Below, piece by piece: positions 55,592-64,000 of a DNA stretch of 64,000 nt; the first letter of the stretch is position 1; each line of letters begins with the position of its first letter. The notes below the pieces were generated by a model. It was not told the origin of the DNA and made no database searches. It was given only the letters and a program-made list of their open reading frames with translations. The stretch is from CAVUMR01 sp963742715. Its GTDB lineage: Bacteria; Actinomycetota; Actinomycetes; Mycobacteriales; Micromonosporaceae. The position numbers and the translations under genes were made by a program. The stretch spans positions 2,852,001 to 2,916,000 of the forward strand of contig CAVUMR010000002.1 in NCBI GenBank assembly GCA_963742715.1, in the 5' to 3' direction.

Positions 55592-55676
55592 ACCTCTGCG
55601 TCCCCCTCACCTCTGCGTCCCCCTCACCTCTGCGTCCCCCTCACCTCTGCGTCCCCCTCACCTCTGCGTCCCTCAA
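55592..55676. repeat. Five 17-bp tandem repeats upstream of cobQ
   Basis: Four perfect copies of ACCTCTGCGTCCCCCTC at 55592, 55609, 55626 and 55643 and a fifth degenerate one at 55660, followed by a half unit. The rest of 55421-55780 shows no gene. The array ends about 100 bases before the cobQ start and has a strong strand bias (pyrimidine-rich). Confidence 0.92.
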
Positions 55677-55780
55677 CCACTGCGTCCCTCACCACCTGGG
55701 CCCATCGAGATCGGGCGGCGGCCTGCCGAGCACGCCGGTCCAGCGCCGGGACGCGCGGCACCAGCTCATAGAGTCGGGCG

Positions 55781-57511
55781 GTGACCAGGCCGGACGCACC
55801 ACGCGCACTGCTCGTCGCCGGTACCACGTCGGACGCCGGGAAGAGCGTGCTTACCGCCGGCATCTGCCGCTGGCTGTACCGCCGGGGCGTGAGGGTCGCG
55901 CCGTTCAAGGCGCAGAACATGTCGAACAACTCGACGGTCGCGGTCGAGCGGCTCGTCGACCGGTCCGGCGACCAGAGCAGCGGGCAGAGCAACGGGCAGG
56001 GCGGCCGGCAGGGCGGATGGCGGGCCGGGGAACTCGGCCGGGCGCAGGCGTTGCAGGCGGTCGCCTGCGGGTTGGCGCCGAGCGTGCGGTTCAACCCGGT
56101 ACTGCTCAAGCCCGGCGCCGACAACTCCAGCCAGGTTGTCCTGTTAGGACAGTCGATCGGCACGGTCGGCGCGGGCGGGCTCGACTTCCGCCAGCTGAGA
56201 CCCACGCTGGCGCGAACCGTGCAGGACACGCTGGCCGGGCTGCGCGCCGAGTACGACGTGGTGGTCTGCGAGGGTGCCGGCAGCCTGACCGAGATCAACC
56301 TGCGCGCGCACGACTACGTCAATCTCGGGCTGGCCCGCCCGGCGCACCTGCCGGTGATCGTGGTCGCCGACATCGACCGGGGCGGCGTGTTCGCCTCGCT
56401 GTTCGGCAGCCTGGCGCTGCTGTCACCGGCGGATCAGGCGCTGGTGGCGGGCTTTGTCATCAACAAGTTCCGCGGCGATCCCGACCTGCTCGCACCGGGG
56501 CTGGGCATGCTGCGTGACCTGACCGGGCGGCCGACCTACGGCGTACTCCCCTGGCAGCTCGACCTGTGGCTGGACGCGGAGGACGCGCTGGCGTACGGCC
56601 AGGTGCTCGGCCGGCCCGGTCCGCCGCACGGCACCGAGTGGCTGCGGGTGGCCGTGGTCCGGCTGCCGCGCATCTCCAACGCGACCGACGCCGAGGCGCT
56701 GGCCACCGAGCCGGGGGTCCGGGTACGGCTGACCGTCGAACCGGCCGAGATCGCTGACGCCGACCTGGTGGTGCTGCCCGGCAGCAAGGCGACCGTGGAC
56801 GACCTGCGCTGGCTGCGCGGGTCCGGGCTCGCCGACGCACTGGTCACGCATGCCGCCGCCGGCAAGCCGCTGATCGGGATCTGCGGCGGGTTCCAGATGC
56901 TCGGCCGGGCGATCCACGACACCGTGGAGAGTCGCGCCGGCACGGTCGAAGGACTCGGGCTGCTGCCCGTCGAGGTGACGTTCGCGGCCGACAAGACGCT
57001 CGCGTTGCCGTCCGGGACCTTCGATGGCGGTCCGGCCGGGCTGCGGGACGCGATCGGGCGGGACGAGCCGCGCAAGAAAACAGCCGATGGCGTACCGGTC
57101 GGCGGCTACGAGATCCACCACGGTCGCGTGACGGCCACCGACTGTGCGGAGCTGTTCCGTCGGGTGGACGGCCTGCCCGGAGGTGGAGCCGGCCCGGAAA
57201 GCACGGCAGGCGCAGCCGGCTCGGGGAGCATGGAGGGTGCCCGATCGGGTGCTGTTTTCGGTACGCACTGGCACGGCATCTTCGAGCACGACGAGTTCCG
57301 CCGCGCATTCCTGACCGTGGCCGCGCGGTTGGCCGGGCGCCCCGGCTTCGCCGTGGCGCCCGACACGAACTTCCAGCGCGTGCGTGAACGTACCGTCGAC
57401 CTGGCCGGTGACCTGGTCGAGCAGTACCTGGACACGGACGCGCTGTGGCGGCTGATCGAGTCCGGCCCGCCGGCCGACCTGCCGTTCGTACCGCCGGGCG
57501 CGCCGGGCTGA
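55781..57511 (+). CDS. cobQ: Cobyric acid synthase
   Basis: 576 residues. N-terminal ATP-dependent amidoligase domain (LLVAGTTSDAGKSVLTAGICRWL, FKAQNMSNN) and C-terminal class I glutamine amidotransferase with nucleophile in GICGGFQMLG near residue 366 and the histidine in GTHWHGIFEHDEFR near 494. It amidates adenosyl-cobyrinic acid diamide in cobalamin synthesis. An insertion of repeated Gly/Gln/Ser (GDQSSGQSNGQGGRQGG) sits near residue 70 and a Gly-rich insert near 470. Start GTG 55781 lacks a good ribosome site. No other cob genes are in the window. Confidence 0.93.
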   Translation: MTRPDAPRALLVAGTTSDAGKSVLTAGICRWLYRRGVRVAPFKAQNMSNNSTVAVERLVDRSGDQSSGQSNGQGGRQGGWRAGELGRAQALQAVACGLAPSVRFNPVLLKPGADNSSQVVLLGQSIGTVGAGGLDFRQLRPTLARTVQDTLAGLRAEYDVVVCEGAGSLTEINLRAHDYVNLGLARPAHLPVIVVADIDRGGVFASLFGSLALLSPADQALVAGFVINKFRGDPDLLAPGLGMLRDLTGRPTYGVLPWQLDLWLDAEDALAYGQVLGRPGPPHGTEWLRVAVVRLPRISNATDAEALATEPGVRVRLTVEPAEIADADLVVLPGSKATVDDLRWLRGSGLADALVTHAAAGKPLIGICGGFQMLGRAIHDTVESRAGTVEGLGLLPVEVTFAADKTLALPSGTFDGGPAGLRDAIGRDEPRKKTADGVPVGGYEIHHGRVTATDCAELFRRVDGLPGGGAGPESTAGAAGSGSMEGARSGAVFGTHWHGIFEHDEFRRAFLTVAARLAGRPGFAVAPDTNFQRVRERTVDLAGDLVEQYLDTDALWRLIESGPPADLPFVPPGAPG

Positions 57512-57519
57512 CCCCGCCC

Positions 57520-57561
57520 GCCTGACCACGCTTGCCTGACCACGCTCGCCTGACCACGCTC
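57520..57561. repeat. Three 14-bp tandem repeats after cobQ
   Basis: GCCTGACCACGCTY at 57520, 57534 and 57548, directly after the cobQ stop. Confidence 0.8.
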
Positions 57562-57707
57562 GTCGGCGCTCGCCGTACCGCGCCTGCCGTACCGCGGCGG
57601 TCCTCTCTACGGCAGCGGACGTACCGGAAGAGCCGCTCCCGGTACGACGCTTGTCGCGGCCCCTCCTGCCGACAATGACGCGACAGATCCGACAGAGGGG
57701 ACAGCAC

Positions 57708-58109
57708 ATGAGCGGCTGGCACGTCACGTCATCCACCAGGCGCAGGATCACGGCCACCGGCCTCGCGGTCGCGGCCCTGGCCATCCCGGTGCAGATCATC
57801 GGCGGCGCCGACTATCCGGTGGTACCGCCCGGCCTGGTGATCCTGACCGCCGCGGCCGTGGTGTTCCTGCTCGCGCCGTGGCGGTGGCTGCTGGCGCTCG
57901 CCATGCTGGCCACGCTGTTCATCAGCGTCGGCGGGGTGCTCGCGCCGAACTTCCGGGACCAGCTCGGCGACCCGGGCGCGGCGACGATCTTCGCCGGCAG
58001 CGTGCTGCAGGTGGCCGGTCTCGTGGTCGCGGTGGTGTTCGGCCTGGCCTCGATGGTCGAACTGGTCCGGGGCCGCCGCCGCACCCCGGACCAGGTACGG
58101 CAGGGCTAG
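57708..58109 (+). CDS. Hypothetical membrane protein
   Basis: 133 residues with four predicted helices (ITATGLAVAALAIPVQIIGG; LVILTAAAVVFLLAP; LLALAMLATLFISVGGV; LQVAGLVVAVVFGLASM) and a basic C-terminus. No family recognised. ATG 57708 has GAGGGG seven bases upstream. Its TAG and the TAG of the convergent chitinase gene share the palindrome CTAG (58106-58109). Confidence 0.75.
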   Translation: MSGWHVTSSTRRRITATGLAVAALAIPVQIIGGADYPVVPPGLVILTAAAVVFLLAPWRWLLALAMLATLFISVGGVLAPNFRDQLGDPGAATIFAGSVLQVAGLVVAVVFGLASMVELVRGRRRTPDQVRQG

Positions 58110-59773
58110 CAGGCGCCCTCATCCACCCAGACGTCCGTGGTGCCCGGTACCTCAGCCTGGGTCCACCACTTCGCCCGCCAGGTGTGCCCGTGGTACGAGA
58201 CCTCGGAGCCACCCACGTACGCCGTCGAAGAATTCCACTCCGGTGCGGTGCAGTCGCCGCCCGGCGGCGGTGTGGTCGGCGTGCCTGGCGGGTCGGTGGG
58301 TGGCGTGGACGGCGGGGTCGATGGGGCCGGGCAGCTCGACGCGCTGCCGGCCAGGTCGCTGACCAGCTCGTTCAGCAGGGTGGTGCCGGGGTCCAGATCG
58401 AGCAGCGAGAACATCATCGCGCCGGCCAGCCCCTTGCAGTGCAGGTAGTCGACCTTGACCTTGATCGACTGCTTCGAGTCGCCGGTGAAGAACTCGCTGC
58501 CGTTGTGGAACCAGGCAGACTGGGTGACCGGGTCGAAGAACGTCGTCGACGGGTTGTCGACGAGCCCGGTCAGCTCCTTGTAGTACGCGGTCCCGGCGAC
58601 CTGGCTGAGCGGCCGCGCACTCGACGGGCCGGACGCGGACTGGTACAGCCCGTGGTTGCCACCGGCCGCGACCCCGGACCAGCCGCGGTAGTAGAACGGG
58701 AAGCCGAGGTTGAGCTTGCTGGCCGGGAAGCCGCCCGGGATGCCGTACGCCGGATCCCCCTCCGTCCAGGCCTTGACCGAGTTGTCGATCGTGTACCTCT
58801 CCGAGCCCGGCGGAATCGGCGAACTGGGATCGTTCGGCGAGTCGAAGATCGGGGCCTGCAGGTTGGTCGGCCCCTGGCTGTCCCACGCGCCGTGCATGTC
58901 GTACGACATGAGATTGGCGTAGTCGAGGTACTGCCCGATCCGGTCTGTCTCGAGCTTCGCGATCTTGTCCTGGCCGGACGGTACCGCCGCGGTCAGGTAC
59001 ATCCGGCGGCCGTTGGCGCTGCCGAACGCGTCGAGCTCGCCGCGGAACTCGGCTAGCAGCGCGGTGAAGTTGGCGGTGTCCTGCGGCCCGTAGTGGTTGC
59101 CGACGTGACCGGCGGTACCCGGGTACTCCCAGTCGATGTCGAACCCGTCGAAGATCCCGGCCGCGGTGCCGGGGCCGCCGAAGCCGCCCTGTACCGGAAG
59201 ATCGCCCTTGATGAACATGTCGACGCAGGAGCTGACCAGCCGTTGCCGGCTGCTCGCGGTGGCGGCCGCGTCGGAGAAGTACTTCGAGTAGGTCCAGCCG
59301 CCGAGGCTCGCCAGGATCTTCAGGTTCGGATGCCGCGCCTTGAGTTTGCGCAGCTGGTTGAAGGTACCGACCAGCGGCTGGTTCCAGGTGTCCGCGACAC
59401 CGTCCACACTGGTCGCCGCGTCGTACGTCTTCTGGTAGTCGGCGTACGCGTCGCCCGCGCCGTCCCCGGCGTTCGGGTTGTTCTCGTCCTGCGACGCCCC
59501 CTTGGTGGCTTCGAAGCAGGTCAGGTTCACCGGGTCGATGTTCTCGAAGTCGTAGATCAGGAAGTCGAGCTTGCCCGCGATGCCGCGGGTGTCGAGATCC
59601 TTCGGAGAGAACGCGTTGCCGTAGACGCTCCACTGGTCGTAATAGGCGAACCGCACGCCGCCGCTGCTCGCCGCCTGGGCCGGTGCTGCCGGGCCGAGGT
59701 TGACCGCGGCGAGCGCGAGCGCGGCCGGTACGAGCACCGCGGTCGCCGCGGCGGACAGCCTGCTGAGCCTCAT
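58106..59773 (-). CDS. Secreted GH18 chitinase with C-terminal CBM5/12
   Basis: 555 residues. Signal peptide ending APAQAA; GH18 barrel with the catalytic motif DGFDIDWEYPG near residue 211 (acid Glu intact), LASLGGWTYSKYF and a MSYDMHGAWD segment; a proline/threonine linker; and a C-terminal chitin-binding module (WNSSTAYVGGSEVSYHGHTW). It hydrolyses chitin outside the cell. ATG 59773 overlaps the stop of the upstream chitinase (ATGA), so both are made from one message. The binding module is nearly identical to that of the neighbour. Confidence 0.93.
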   Translation of the reverse strand: MRLSRLSAAATAVLVPAALALAAVNLGPAAPAQAASSGGVRFAYYDQWSVYGNAFSPKDLDTRGIAGKLDFLIYDFENIDPVNLTCFEATKGASQDENNPNAGDGAGDAYADYQKTYDAATSVDGVADTWNQPLVGTFNQLRKLKARHPNLKILASLGGWTYSKYFSDAAATASSRQRLVSSCVDMFIKGDLPVQGGFGGPGTAAGIFDGFDIDWEYPGTAGHVGNHYGPQDTANFTALLAEFRGELDAFGSANGRRMYLTAAVPSGQDKIAKLETDRIGQYLDYANLMSYDMHGAWDSQGPTNLQAPIFDSPNDPSSPIPPGSERYTIDNSVKAWTEGDPAYGIPGGFPASKLNLGFPFYYRGWSGVAAGGNHGLYQSASGPSSARPLSQVAGTAYYKELTGLVDNPSTTFFDPVTQSAWFHNGSEFFTGDSKQSIKVKVDYLHCKGLAGAMMFSLLDLDPGTTLLNELVSDLAGSASSCPAPSTPPSTPPTDPPGTPTTPPPGGDCTAPEWNSSTAYVGGSEVSYHGHTWRAKWWTQAEVPGTTDVWVDEGAC

Positions 59774-61191
59774 CGCACGCCTCCCACGCACGAGCCTTCG
59801 TCCACCCAGACGTCCGTGGTGCCCGGTACCTCGGCCTGCGTCCACCATTTCGCCCGCCACTTGTGGTTGTTGTAGGAGACCTCCGAGCCGCCGACGTACG
59901 CCGTGGCGGAGTTCCAGGCCGCCGGGCAGCCGCCGGGCGGGGTCGTCGGTGGCGTGGTGGGCGGTGTGGTCGGCGGGGTGGCGCCGGCGAACCGGGCGGT
60001 GAATGTGGTGAACTCCCACGGGGTCTGCGGCACGCTCGAGCAGGTGCCCGACGTGGTCGGCTGGTTCGGATCGGCGCACTGCCGATCCCGGTTCACAGAC
60101 CAGTAGGTGTACCGGGCGAGCCCGTGGCCGGTGGCGTAGTTGAGCACCGCCTCGAAGTCGGACTGGTAGAAGTACTCCCCCGCGTCCGACCGGCCGTTCA
60201 TCATCGACACGCCCTCGTGGGCGTACGCGGTCGCGCTGTCCCAACCGAACGTCGACGTCAGCAGCCCGTGGAACGCCTCCAGCGCACTGATCTGCGCGCC
60301 CGAGCCGTTGAAGCCACCGTCGAACGGCATGATCGAGTAGTTGTTGGGGGTGAAGCCGATCGACTTCGCCTGGTTCATCAACTGCTGGCCGAACCAGCCG
60401 GTGCCGGACGTGGTACCGGGCATCGTGATCGAGATGTACATCCCGGGGTTGTCGCGCTGCAGGATCTGCGCGGCCCCGAGCTCGTTGGCGATCGCGGTGG
60501 AGTCCTCGTACTCGGGCTCCTCCAGGTCCAGATCGATCGCGTGCAGTCCGTACTTGTCGACCACCTGCTGGTACGCCGCCGCGGTCGCGGCCGGGGTGCC
60601 GCAGGTCTGGCCGAGCTTGGTACCGCCGTACCCACCGGTGGACACCGACACGTCACCGCCGTTGGCCCGGATCTGGTTGACCACCGCGAGTACCGCCGTG
60701 TCGGAGCCGACCGGCGCGGTGCCGTCCCAGGTCGGAGTACAACCGCCGCCGTTGGGCGCCAGGATGAACGCGAGCTGGAACGCCTTCTGGCCGCTCGCGG
60801 CCATCACCTGCACGGGGTCGGGCGGGTTGTTGGACACCGGCATCAGGTACGGCGCGGACGCGTACCAGTTGCTGGGCAGCGCCGCGTTCGCCGGTGCGGT
60901 GATCGCCAGACCGACGGCGGTTGCCGCGCCCGCGACGATGCCGGCCGCGATCAGGTTCCGCGCGACCCGCAGGCCGCGACCCGTAGGGCGCCGGGTCGGT
61001 ACGCCACCGCGCCGCAGCGGGTCGCTGGCGCTGTTCGTAGGCGCACCATCGCGGATCGCCTGGCCGGTCCTCGACGCGCCCTCGCGCCACAGCGGATCGC
61101 TGGCAGCCGTCGTGGGCCCGGCTTGCCGCCTCGACCGCCACGGCCATTCCGGAGCGGCCGCCGATCGCTGTGTGAGTCTCCACCGCTGCAT
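59770..61191 (-). CDS. Secreted GH18 chitinase, second type, with CBM5/12
   Basis: 473 residues. An unusually long basic N-terminus (about 85 residues, with two related blocks around SDPLWREGA and SDPLRRGG) precedes the export helix (NLIAAGIVAGAATAVGLAI, ANAA). The GH18 domain has the motif LHAIDLDLEEPEYED, i.e. the DxDxE catalytic line, and belongs to a different subfamily from its neighbour. A TPPTTPPTT linker and a chitin-binding module end the protein. ATG 61191 has GGAGG four bases upstream; a shorter start inside the extension is possible. First gene of the chitinase operon. Confidence 0.88.
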   Translation of the reverse strand: MQRWRLTQRSAAAPEWPWRSRRQAGPTTAASDPLWREGASRTGQAIRDGAPTNSASDPLRRGGVPTRRPTGRGLRVARNLIAAGIVAGAATAVGLAITAPANAALPSNWYASAPYLMPVSNNPPDPVQVMAASGQKAFQLAFILAPNGGGCTPTWDGTAPVGSDTAVLAVVNQIRANGGDVSVSTGGYGGTKLGQTCGTPAATAAAYQQVVDKYGLHAIDLDLEEPEYEDSTAIANELGAAQILQRDNPGMYISITMPGTTSGTGWFGQQLMNQAKSIGFTPNNYSIMPFDGGFNGSGAQISALEAFHGLLTSTFGWDSATAYAHEGVSMMNGRSDAGEYFYQSDFEAVLNYATGHGLARYTYWSVNRDRQCADPNQPTTSGTCSSVPQTPWEFTTFTARFAGATPPTTPPTTPPTTPPGGCPAAWNSATAYVGGSEVSYNNHKWRAKWWTQAEVPGTTDVWVDEGSCVGGVR

Positions 61192-61218
61192 GAGCCCTCC
61201 TCACCCGCCCGGACATCA

Positions 61219-61237
61219 TTTAGTAAAGTTTCCTAAA
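61219..61237. promoter_or_regulatory. Operator-like palindrome before the chitinase operon
   Basis: TTTAGTAAAGTTTCCTAAA, a 19-bp inverted repeat with one unmatched pair, 28 bases before the chitinase start. Similar AGGAAA/TTTCCT palindromes are known before chitosanase and other glycan-hydrolase genes, bound by ROK-family repressors such as CsnR (from memory). It probably mediates induction by chitin or glucosamine sugars. Confidence 0.7.
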
Positions 61238-61239
61238 CA

Positions 61240-61610
61240 ATGCTGAGGTGAAATTAACCACGCACCTGGCGGATGTCAACACATGGCGGACATTTGGTCG
61301 GGTACAACGCAACTGGTCGGGTACACCGCAACCAGGCCTGACCGCCGACGCGCCGCGGGCCGCCGGTCGACACTGCCCCCACCGGCGCCGCGCACGCGGG
61401 CACAGCGTGACGCCGGTCGCCGATGCGTGCCGGCCCCACTCAGCTCGGCGCATACCCGTCGCTGATCGGTGCGGTGGCGGCGCATGCCCAGGTCAGGCCG
61501 TCGCGGCGCGACACATGCCGGCGCGACACTGCCGGCGCGCCGCTTGCGGGGCATGCGGGACGCCTACCGGCGCTGGTTGGCGCGGCCTGGGGACTCTCAA
61601 GATCGCGCGG
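61240..61610. other. Intergenic region with a 20-bp direct repeat
   Basis: 371 bases without a credible gene. CTGGTCGGGTACAMCGCAAC-like words occur twice in tandem about 61295-61333 (TTGGTCGGGTACAACGCAAC and TGGTCGGGTACACCGCAACC), and GCCGGCGCG words recur near 61512-61545. No promoter is clear. Confidence 0.5.
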
Positions 61611-61886
61611 TCAGCGTTTTCTGATCCACGCCACGACCAGGCTGACGACAGCTACGGCGAATACGAGCGTGGTGACGAATCCTCCGGCGCCCGCCTGGAT
61701 CGCCCCCGGGAGATCCCCGTCGTCGATCCAGGTGAGCAGTCCCGCGCCGAACGCCATGTTCAGAGCGACCGAGAGGGTCAACCCGACCGTGAGTGTCCAG
61801 ACGAGCCAGAGAGGGGCGTACCGTGGGTATGGGACATCCGGTGCGTCCTGAGTGCGGGACGCAGCCGATCCGGCTGATCGGGCCAT
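61611..61886 (-). CDS. Hypothetical two-helix membrane protein
   Basis: 91 residues: polar N-terminus, two helices (LWLVWTLTVGLTLSVALNMAFG; FVTTLVFAVAVVSLVVAWI) joined by an acidic loop, and a terminal RKR. ATG 61886 has AAGGAAAG six bases upstream, which decides against the longer frame to 62006. No function recognised. Confidence 0.78.
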   Translation of the reverse strand: MARSAGSAASRTQDAPDVPYPRYAPLWLVWTLTVGLTLSVALNMAFGAGLLTWIDDGDLPGAIQAGAGGFVTTLVFAVAVVSLVVAWIRKR

Positions 61887-62647
61887 GGGTCTTTCCTTTT
61901 CAGCGCGCCACCACGAACAGTGGCTGGCCTGCGACGGGTACCGGCATTGTTGAAATGTGGGACCGACTGCCTCCGGCTGCAACCGAAGGGCAGTCTGTAC
62001 TTCCATGTCTACCCTCGGAGCGGGACGCGCGTAGCCCGATCACGAAACATATCGATGTAGTCGGACCCGCCCGAAGAGCCCAGCGGTGGTTGGGGTTGAT
62101 GCGCCTAGCCGATCATCCGGCCATACCGCAGTGTATTTCCATTCGCGACACGCTCATGCCGATCATTGGACCCACTGTCCGAAGCGCCTACCAGCGGGAT
62201 CGTCACCGCAGACTCGCGCATCAGGGAGACAGGCCAACGTGCCGGTGGGTATTCTGCTCAAGTCGACGTCGCAAACTGCGCTGAACCGGTGTTTGCGCCG
62301 CGAGCTCCCTATGAGCAGGTTTCGCCTTTCGTGCGACGGGTGCCGGCTCAAGGGATCGATGGGCCTTCCGCTGCAACGGGGGGCCCATCACTTTTGGTAC
62401 CGGAAGGCGCATGACGCGAAGGTCCTCTTGCTCCCACACGAGCTTCTGATAGTTATCGACGGCACGTCGGCGGTTAATTCTCCGGAATAGCAACCGATCC
62501 CTTGAGAATAGTCCGCCGGTCATCTCGACTTCCGTCGCCGCGACGCGACCGTGCCTTCTCCTGACACACCTGCGACCACCAGGACGTACCGTCAACCGGC
62601 GATCGGTGAGCCGTCGGTTCACCACCTGACAGAGGGGACGGCAGGGC
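61887..62647. other. Gene-poor region of lower GC
   Basis: 761 bases. Several overlapping frames are open, none with good codon bias or a ribosome site. GC is lower than the average of the window. One frame (62300-62490) ends in a segment, KAHDAKVLLLPHELL, that looks protein-like, perhaps a decayed gene. No promoter is obvious, apart from GAGGGG at 62633-62638, the ribosome site for the cupin gene. Confidence 0.4.
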
Positions 62648-63001
62648 ATGCAGGTGATCGCGGACGCCGGCCGGTACACCGAGCCACTCGACGCGCCGAC
62701 CCACTGGGTCGAGCAACTGCGCAGCAAGCACCTGAGCGTGGGTACCTACTCGCTGCCCGCGGGCGGCGTGGACGATCAGCAGCCGCACACCGAGGACGAG
62801 ATCTACGTGGTGTGCTCCGGTCGCGCCACCCTGGTCTGCGACTCGGGTACCGCTCAACTCGGTCCCGGCGCGGTCGTGTTCGTACCCGCGCGGGAGCGGC
62901 ACCAGTGGACCGACATCGAGGAGGAGCTGAGCCTGCTCGTACTGTTCGCGCCGCCGTACGGGACGAGCAGCGCCCCGCCAACCGCCGATCCCGCGAGCTG
63001 A
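62648..63001 (+). CDS. Small cupin-domain protein
   Basis: 117 residues, one cupin barrel: QPHTEDEIYVVCSGRATLVCDSG with the first metal motif (H-x3-E-x3) and GPGAVVFVPARERHQW with the second (a histidine late in the motif). It may bind a metal and act as an isomerase, dioxygenase or sensor; no context clue. ATG 62648 has GAGGGG nine bases upstream. Confidence 0.88.
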   Translation: MQVIADAGRYTEPLDAPTHWVEQLRSKHLSVGTYSLPAGGVDDQQPHTEDEIYVVCSGRATLVCDSGTAQLGPGAVVFVPARERHQWTDIEEELSLLVLFAPPYGTSSAPPTADPAS

Positions 63002-63126
63002 CCTGACGGCTCCGGGATACGCGCACGAACCGTGGGGTTGGGTCGTAGCCGCCGACCTTGTGTCGAGGTGCGGGGATCACCCGCCGCGCGCGAGCTTTGC
63101 CGTCGACGGGGAGTCAATGCTTGACA

Positions 63127-64000
63127 TCAACCGTCCGGGGGCGGGCGTGCATCGGCCCGGTCCGGCCGGGCGGTGTAGTGGTGCCCGTGGGGGCTGGTCC
63201 AGTAGAAGACGCCCGGTTGGATCTGTCGGAGTTTCCAACCACCTTTGTGTTTGGCCCGGTGGTGGTACCGGCACAGGGCGCCGAGGTTGTTCGGCCGGGT
63301 GGGGCCGTTGTCGGCGTACGGGATGGTGTGGTCGAGGTCGCATCGACCGGCTGGTGCGCGACAGCCGGGTCCCCGGCAGGTGACGTCGCGGGCGCGGACG
63401 AACGCATCGACGCGGGCGGTGGGGCGGCGCCGGGTGGTGCCGTGGGCCACGAGCCGGCCGTGGCGGTCGAGGGTGCTGAACCGCCAGATGCTGTCCGGGA
63501 GCTGCGCGACGGTCTGCCGGGTGATGTCAGCGAGTACCGGTCCCCAGCCGTGCAGGTGTCCGGGTTCGTCGGTCCAGCCCATCAGGGTGGCCAGTGGAAC
63601 GGTCAGCTCGACCACGCCCTTGCGCGGAGCGGGTAGCGGTCCGGTGCGGGTGCCGTCGAGGAGGTCCAGGATGGTGTCGGCGCGCAGTTGATCCATGGTG
63701 CGCAGGTCACCGCCGCGGTGCGCGGCGGCCGCGATGGCGTCGACGCGCTCCATCGCGGCGGTGGCGCGGACAGCAGGCAGGCCGAGGACGCTGATCGAGG
63801 CGGTGCCATCCGGATCGAGCCCCGCGTACACCCGCCGGGAGCGCACCGCCTCCTGCTCGCGCAGCCCGGCAGCTTCGGGGTCGGCTGCGAGGACGAGGCG
63901 GCGGAGCTTGGCGCGGAGCTGGCCGGTCGTCAACGCCGGCGCCTCCGACAGGATCTCGTCGCAGCTCTGCCGGGCAGCGGGTTCCGACAGGGCGTTGGTT
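63127..64000 (-). CDS. DUF222/HNH endonuclease domain protein, 5' end outside window
   Basis: At least 290 residues visible; the frame is open to the right edge, so the N-terminus is missing. DUF222-like helical part, then an HNH nuclease domain: CRGPGCRAPAGRCDLDHTIPYADNGPTRPNNLGALCRYHHRAKH-type order, with the DLDH and CRYHHRAKH catalytic/zinc motifs. This is the very common actinobacterial 13E12-repeat-like family, often near mobile DNA though not itself proven mobile. The first standard start inside the window (TTG 63933) is probably internal. Confidence 0.88.
   Translation of the reverse strand, partial: TNALSEPAARQSCDEILSEAPALTTGQLRAKLRRLVLAADPEAAGLREQEAVRSRRVYAGLDPDGTASISVLGLPAVRATAAMERVDAIAAAAHRGGDLRTMDQLRADTILDLLDGTRTGPLPAPRKGVVELTVPLATLMGWTDEPGHLHGWGPVLADITRQTVAQLPDSIWRFSTLDRHGRLVAHGTTRRRPTARVDAFVRARDVTCRGPGCRAPAGRCDLDHTIPYADNGPTRPNNLGALCRYHHRAKHKGGWKLRQIQPGVFYWTSPHGHHYTARPDRADARPPPDG

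Noticed and set aside
62086..62490. Relic of an IS66-type TnpB
   Set aside because: A few residues near the end (KAHDAKVLLLPHELL) recalled that family, but the rest does not align by eye and no inverted repeats were seen.

Overview
The window comes from a high-GC actinomycete. GC is near 70 percent, GTG starts are frequent, and family markers include an AfsR/SARP regulator, DUF397/Scr1-type pairs, mycothiol-type DinB proteins and a HelR-type RNA polymerase motor ATPase. The abundance of GTACCG/GTACCG-like words and the gene set suggest Micromonosporaceae or a relative, which is inference only. I see no rRNA, tRNA, CRISPR array or intact insertion sequence.

Left part (1-7.3 kb): the tail of a LuxR-type regulator, a GGDEF-EAL c-di-GMP protein, then a probable rifamycin-resistance locus. 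In that locus a rifamycin-associated element (RAE) precedes a macrolide/rifampin-type glycosyltransferase and helR. A lipoprotein and a DinB protein follow.

Peptide region (7.8-21.3 kb), the most interesting part: three small genes encode paralogous peptides with eight cysteines and an AxA site just before the first cysteine. They sit with a MauE-like redox membrane protein, an S26 signal peptidase, two MauD/TlpA-like membrane thioredoxins and an ABC exporter. Between the two peptide/thioredoxin modules lie three flavoenzymes: GMC fused to an alpha/beta hydrolase, a VAO-type oxidase, and a second GMC. All three peptide genes share an upstream block and a downstream hairpin, and both thioredoxin genes appear to start at ATC. 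I read this as an undescribed disulfide-rich secreted-peptide system.

Middle (21.5-36.9 kb): a membrane protein of unusual base composition, a YqeB/histidine kinase/response regulator operon, two paralogous LacI regulators flanking two small secreted proteins, a cebEFG-bglC-cebR-type cello-oligosaccharide operon with two LacI operators, and a secreted isoamylase.

Lanthipeptide locus (36.9-45.6 kb): a precursor gene, LanM and an ABC transporter on the minus strand, divergent from an AfsR/SARP regulator that contains a TTA codon. The isoamylase is translationally coupled to the transporter.

Right part (45.7-64 kb): an Scr1/DUF397 regulatory set, a second diguanylate cyclase, a flavin/PNPOx protein, an envelope-stress-like DUF3618/holin-X operon, an acyl-CoA synthetase, barstar, cobQ, a coupled pair of GH18 chitinases behind an operator-like palindrome, a cupin protein and a truncated DUF222/HNH protein. 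Several intergenic spacers here carry short tandem repeats (14, 17 and 35 bp).
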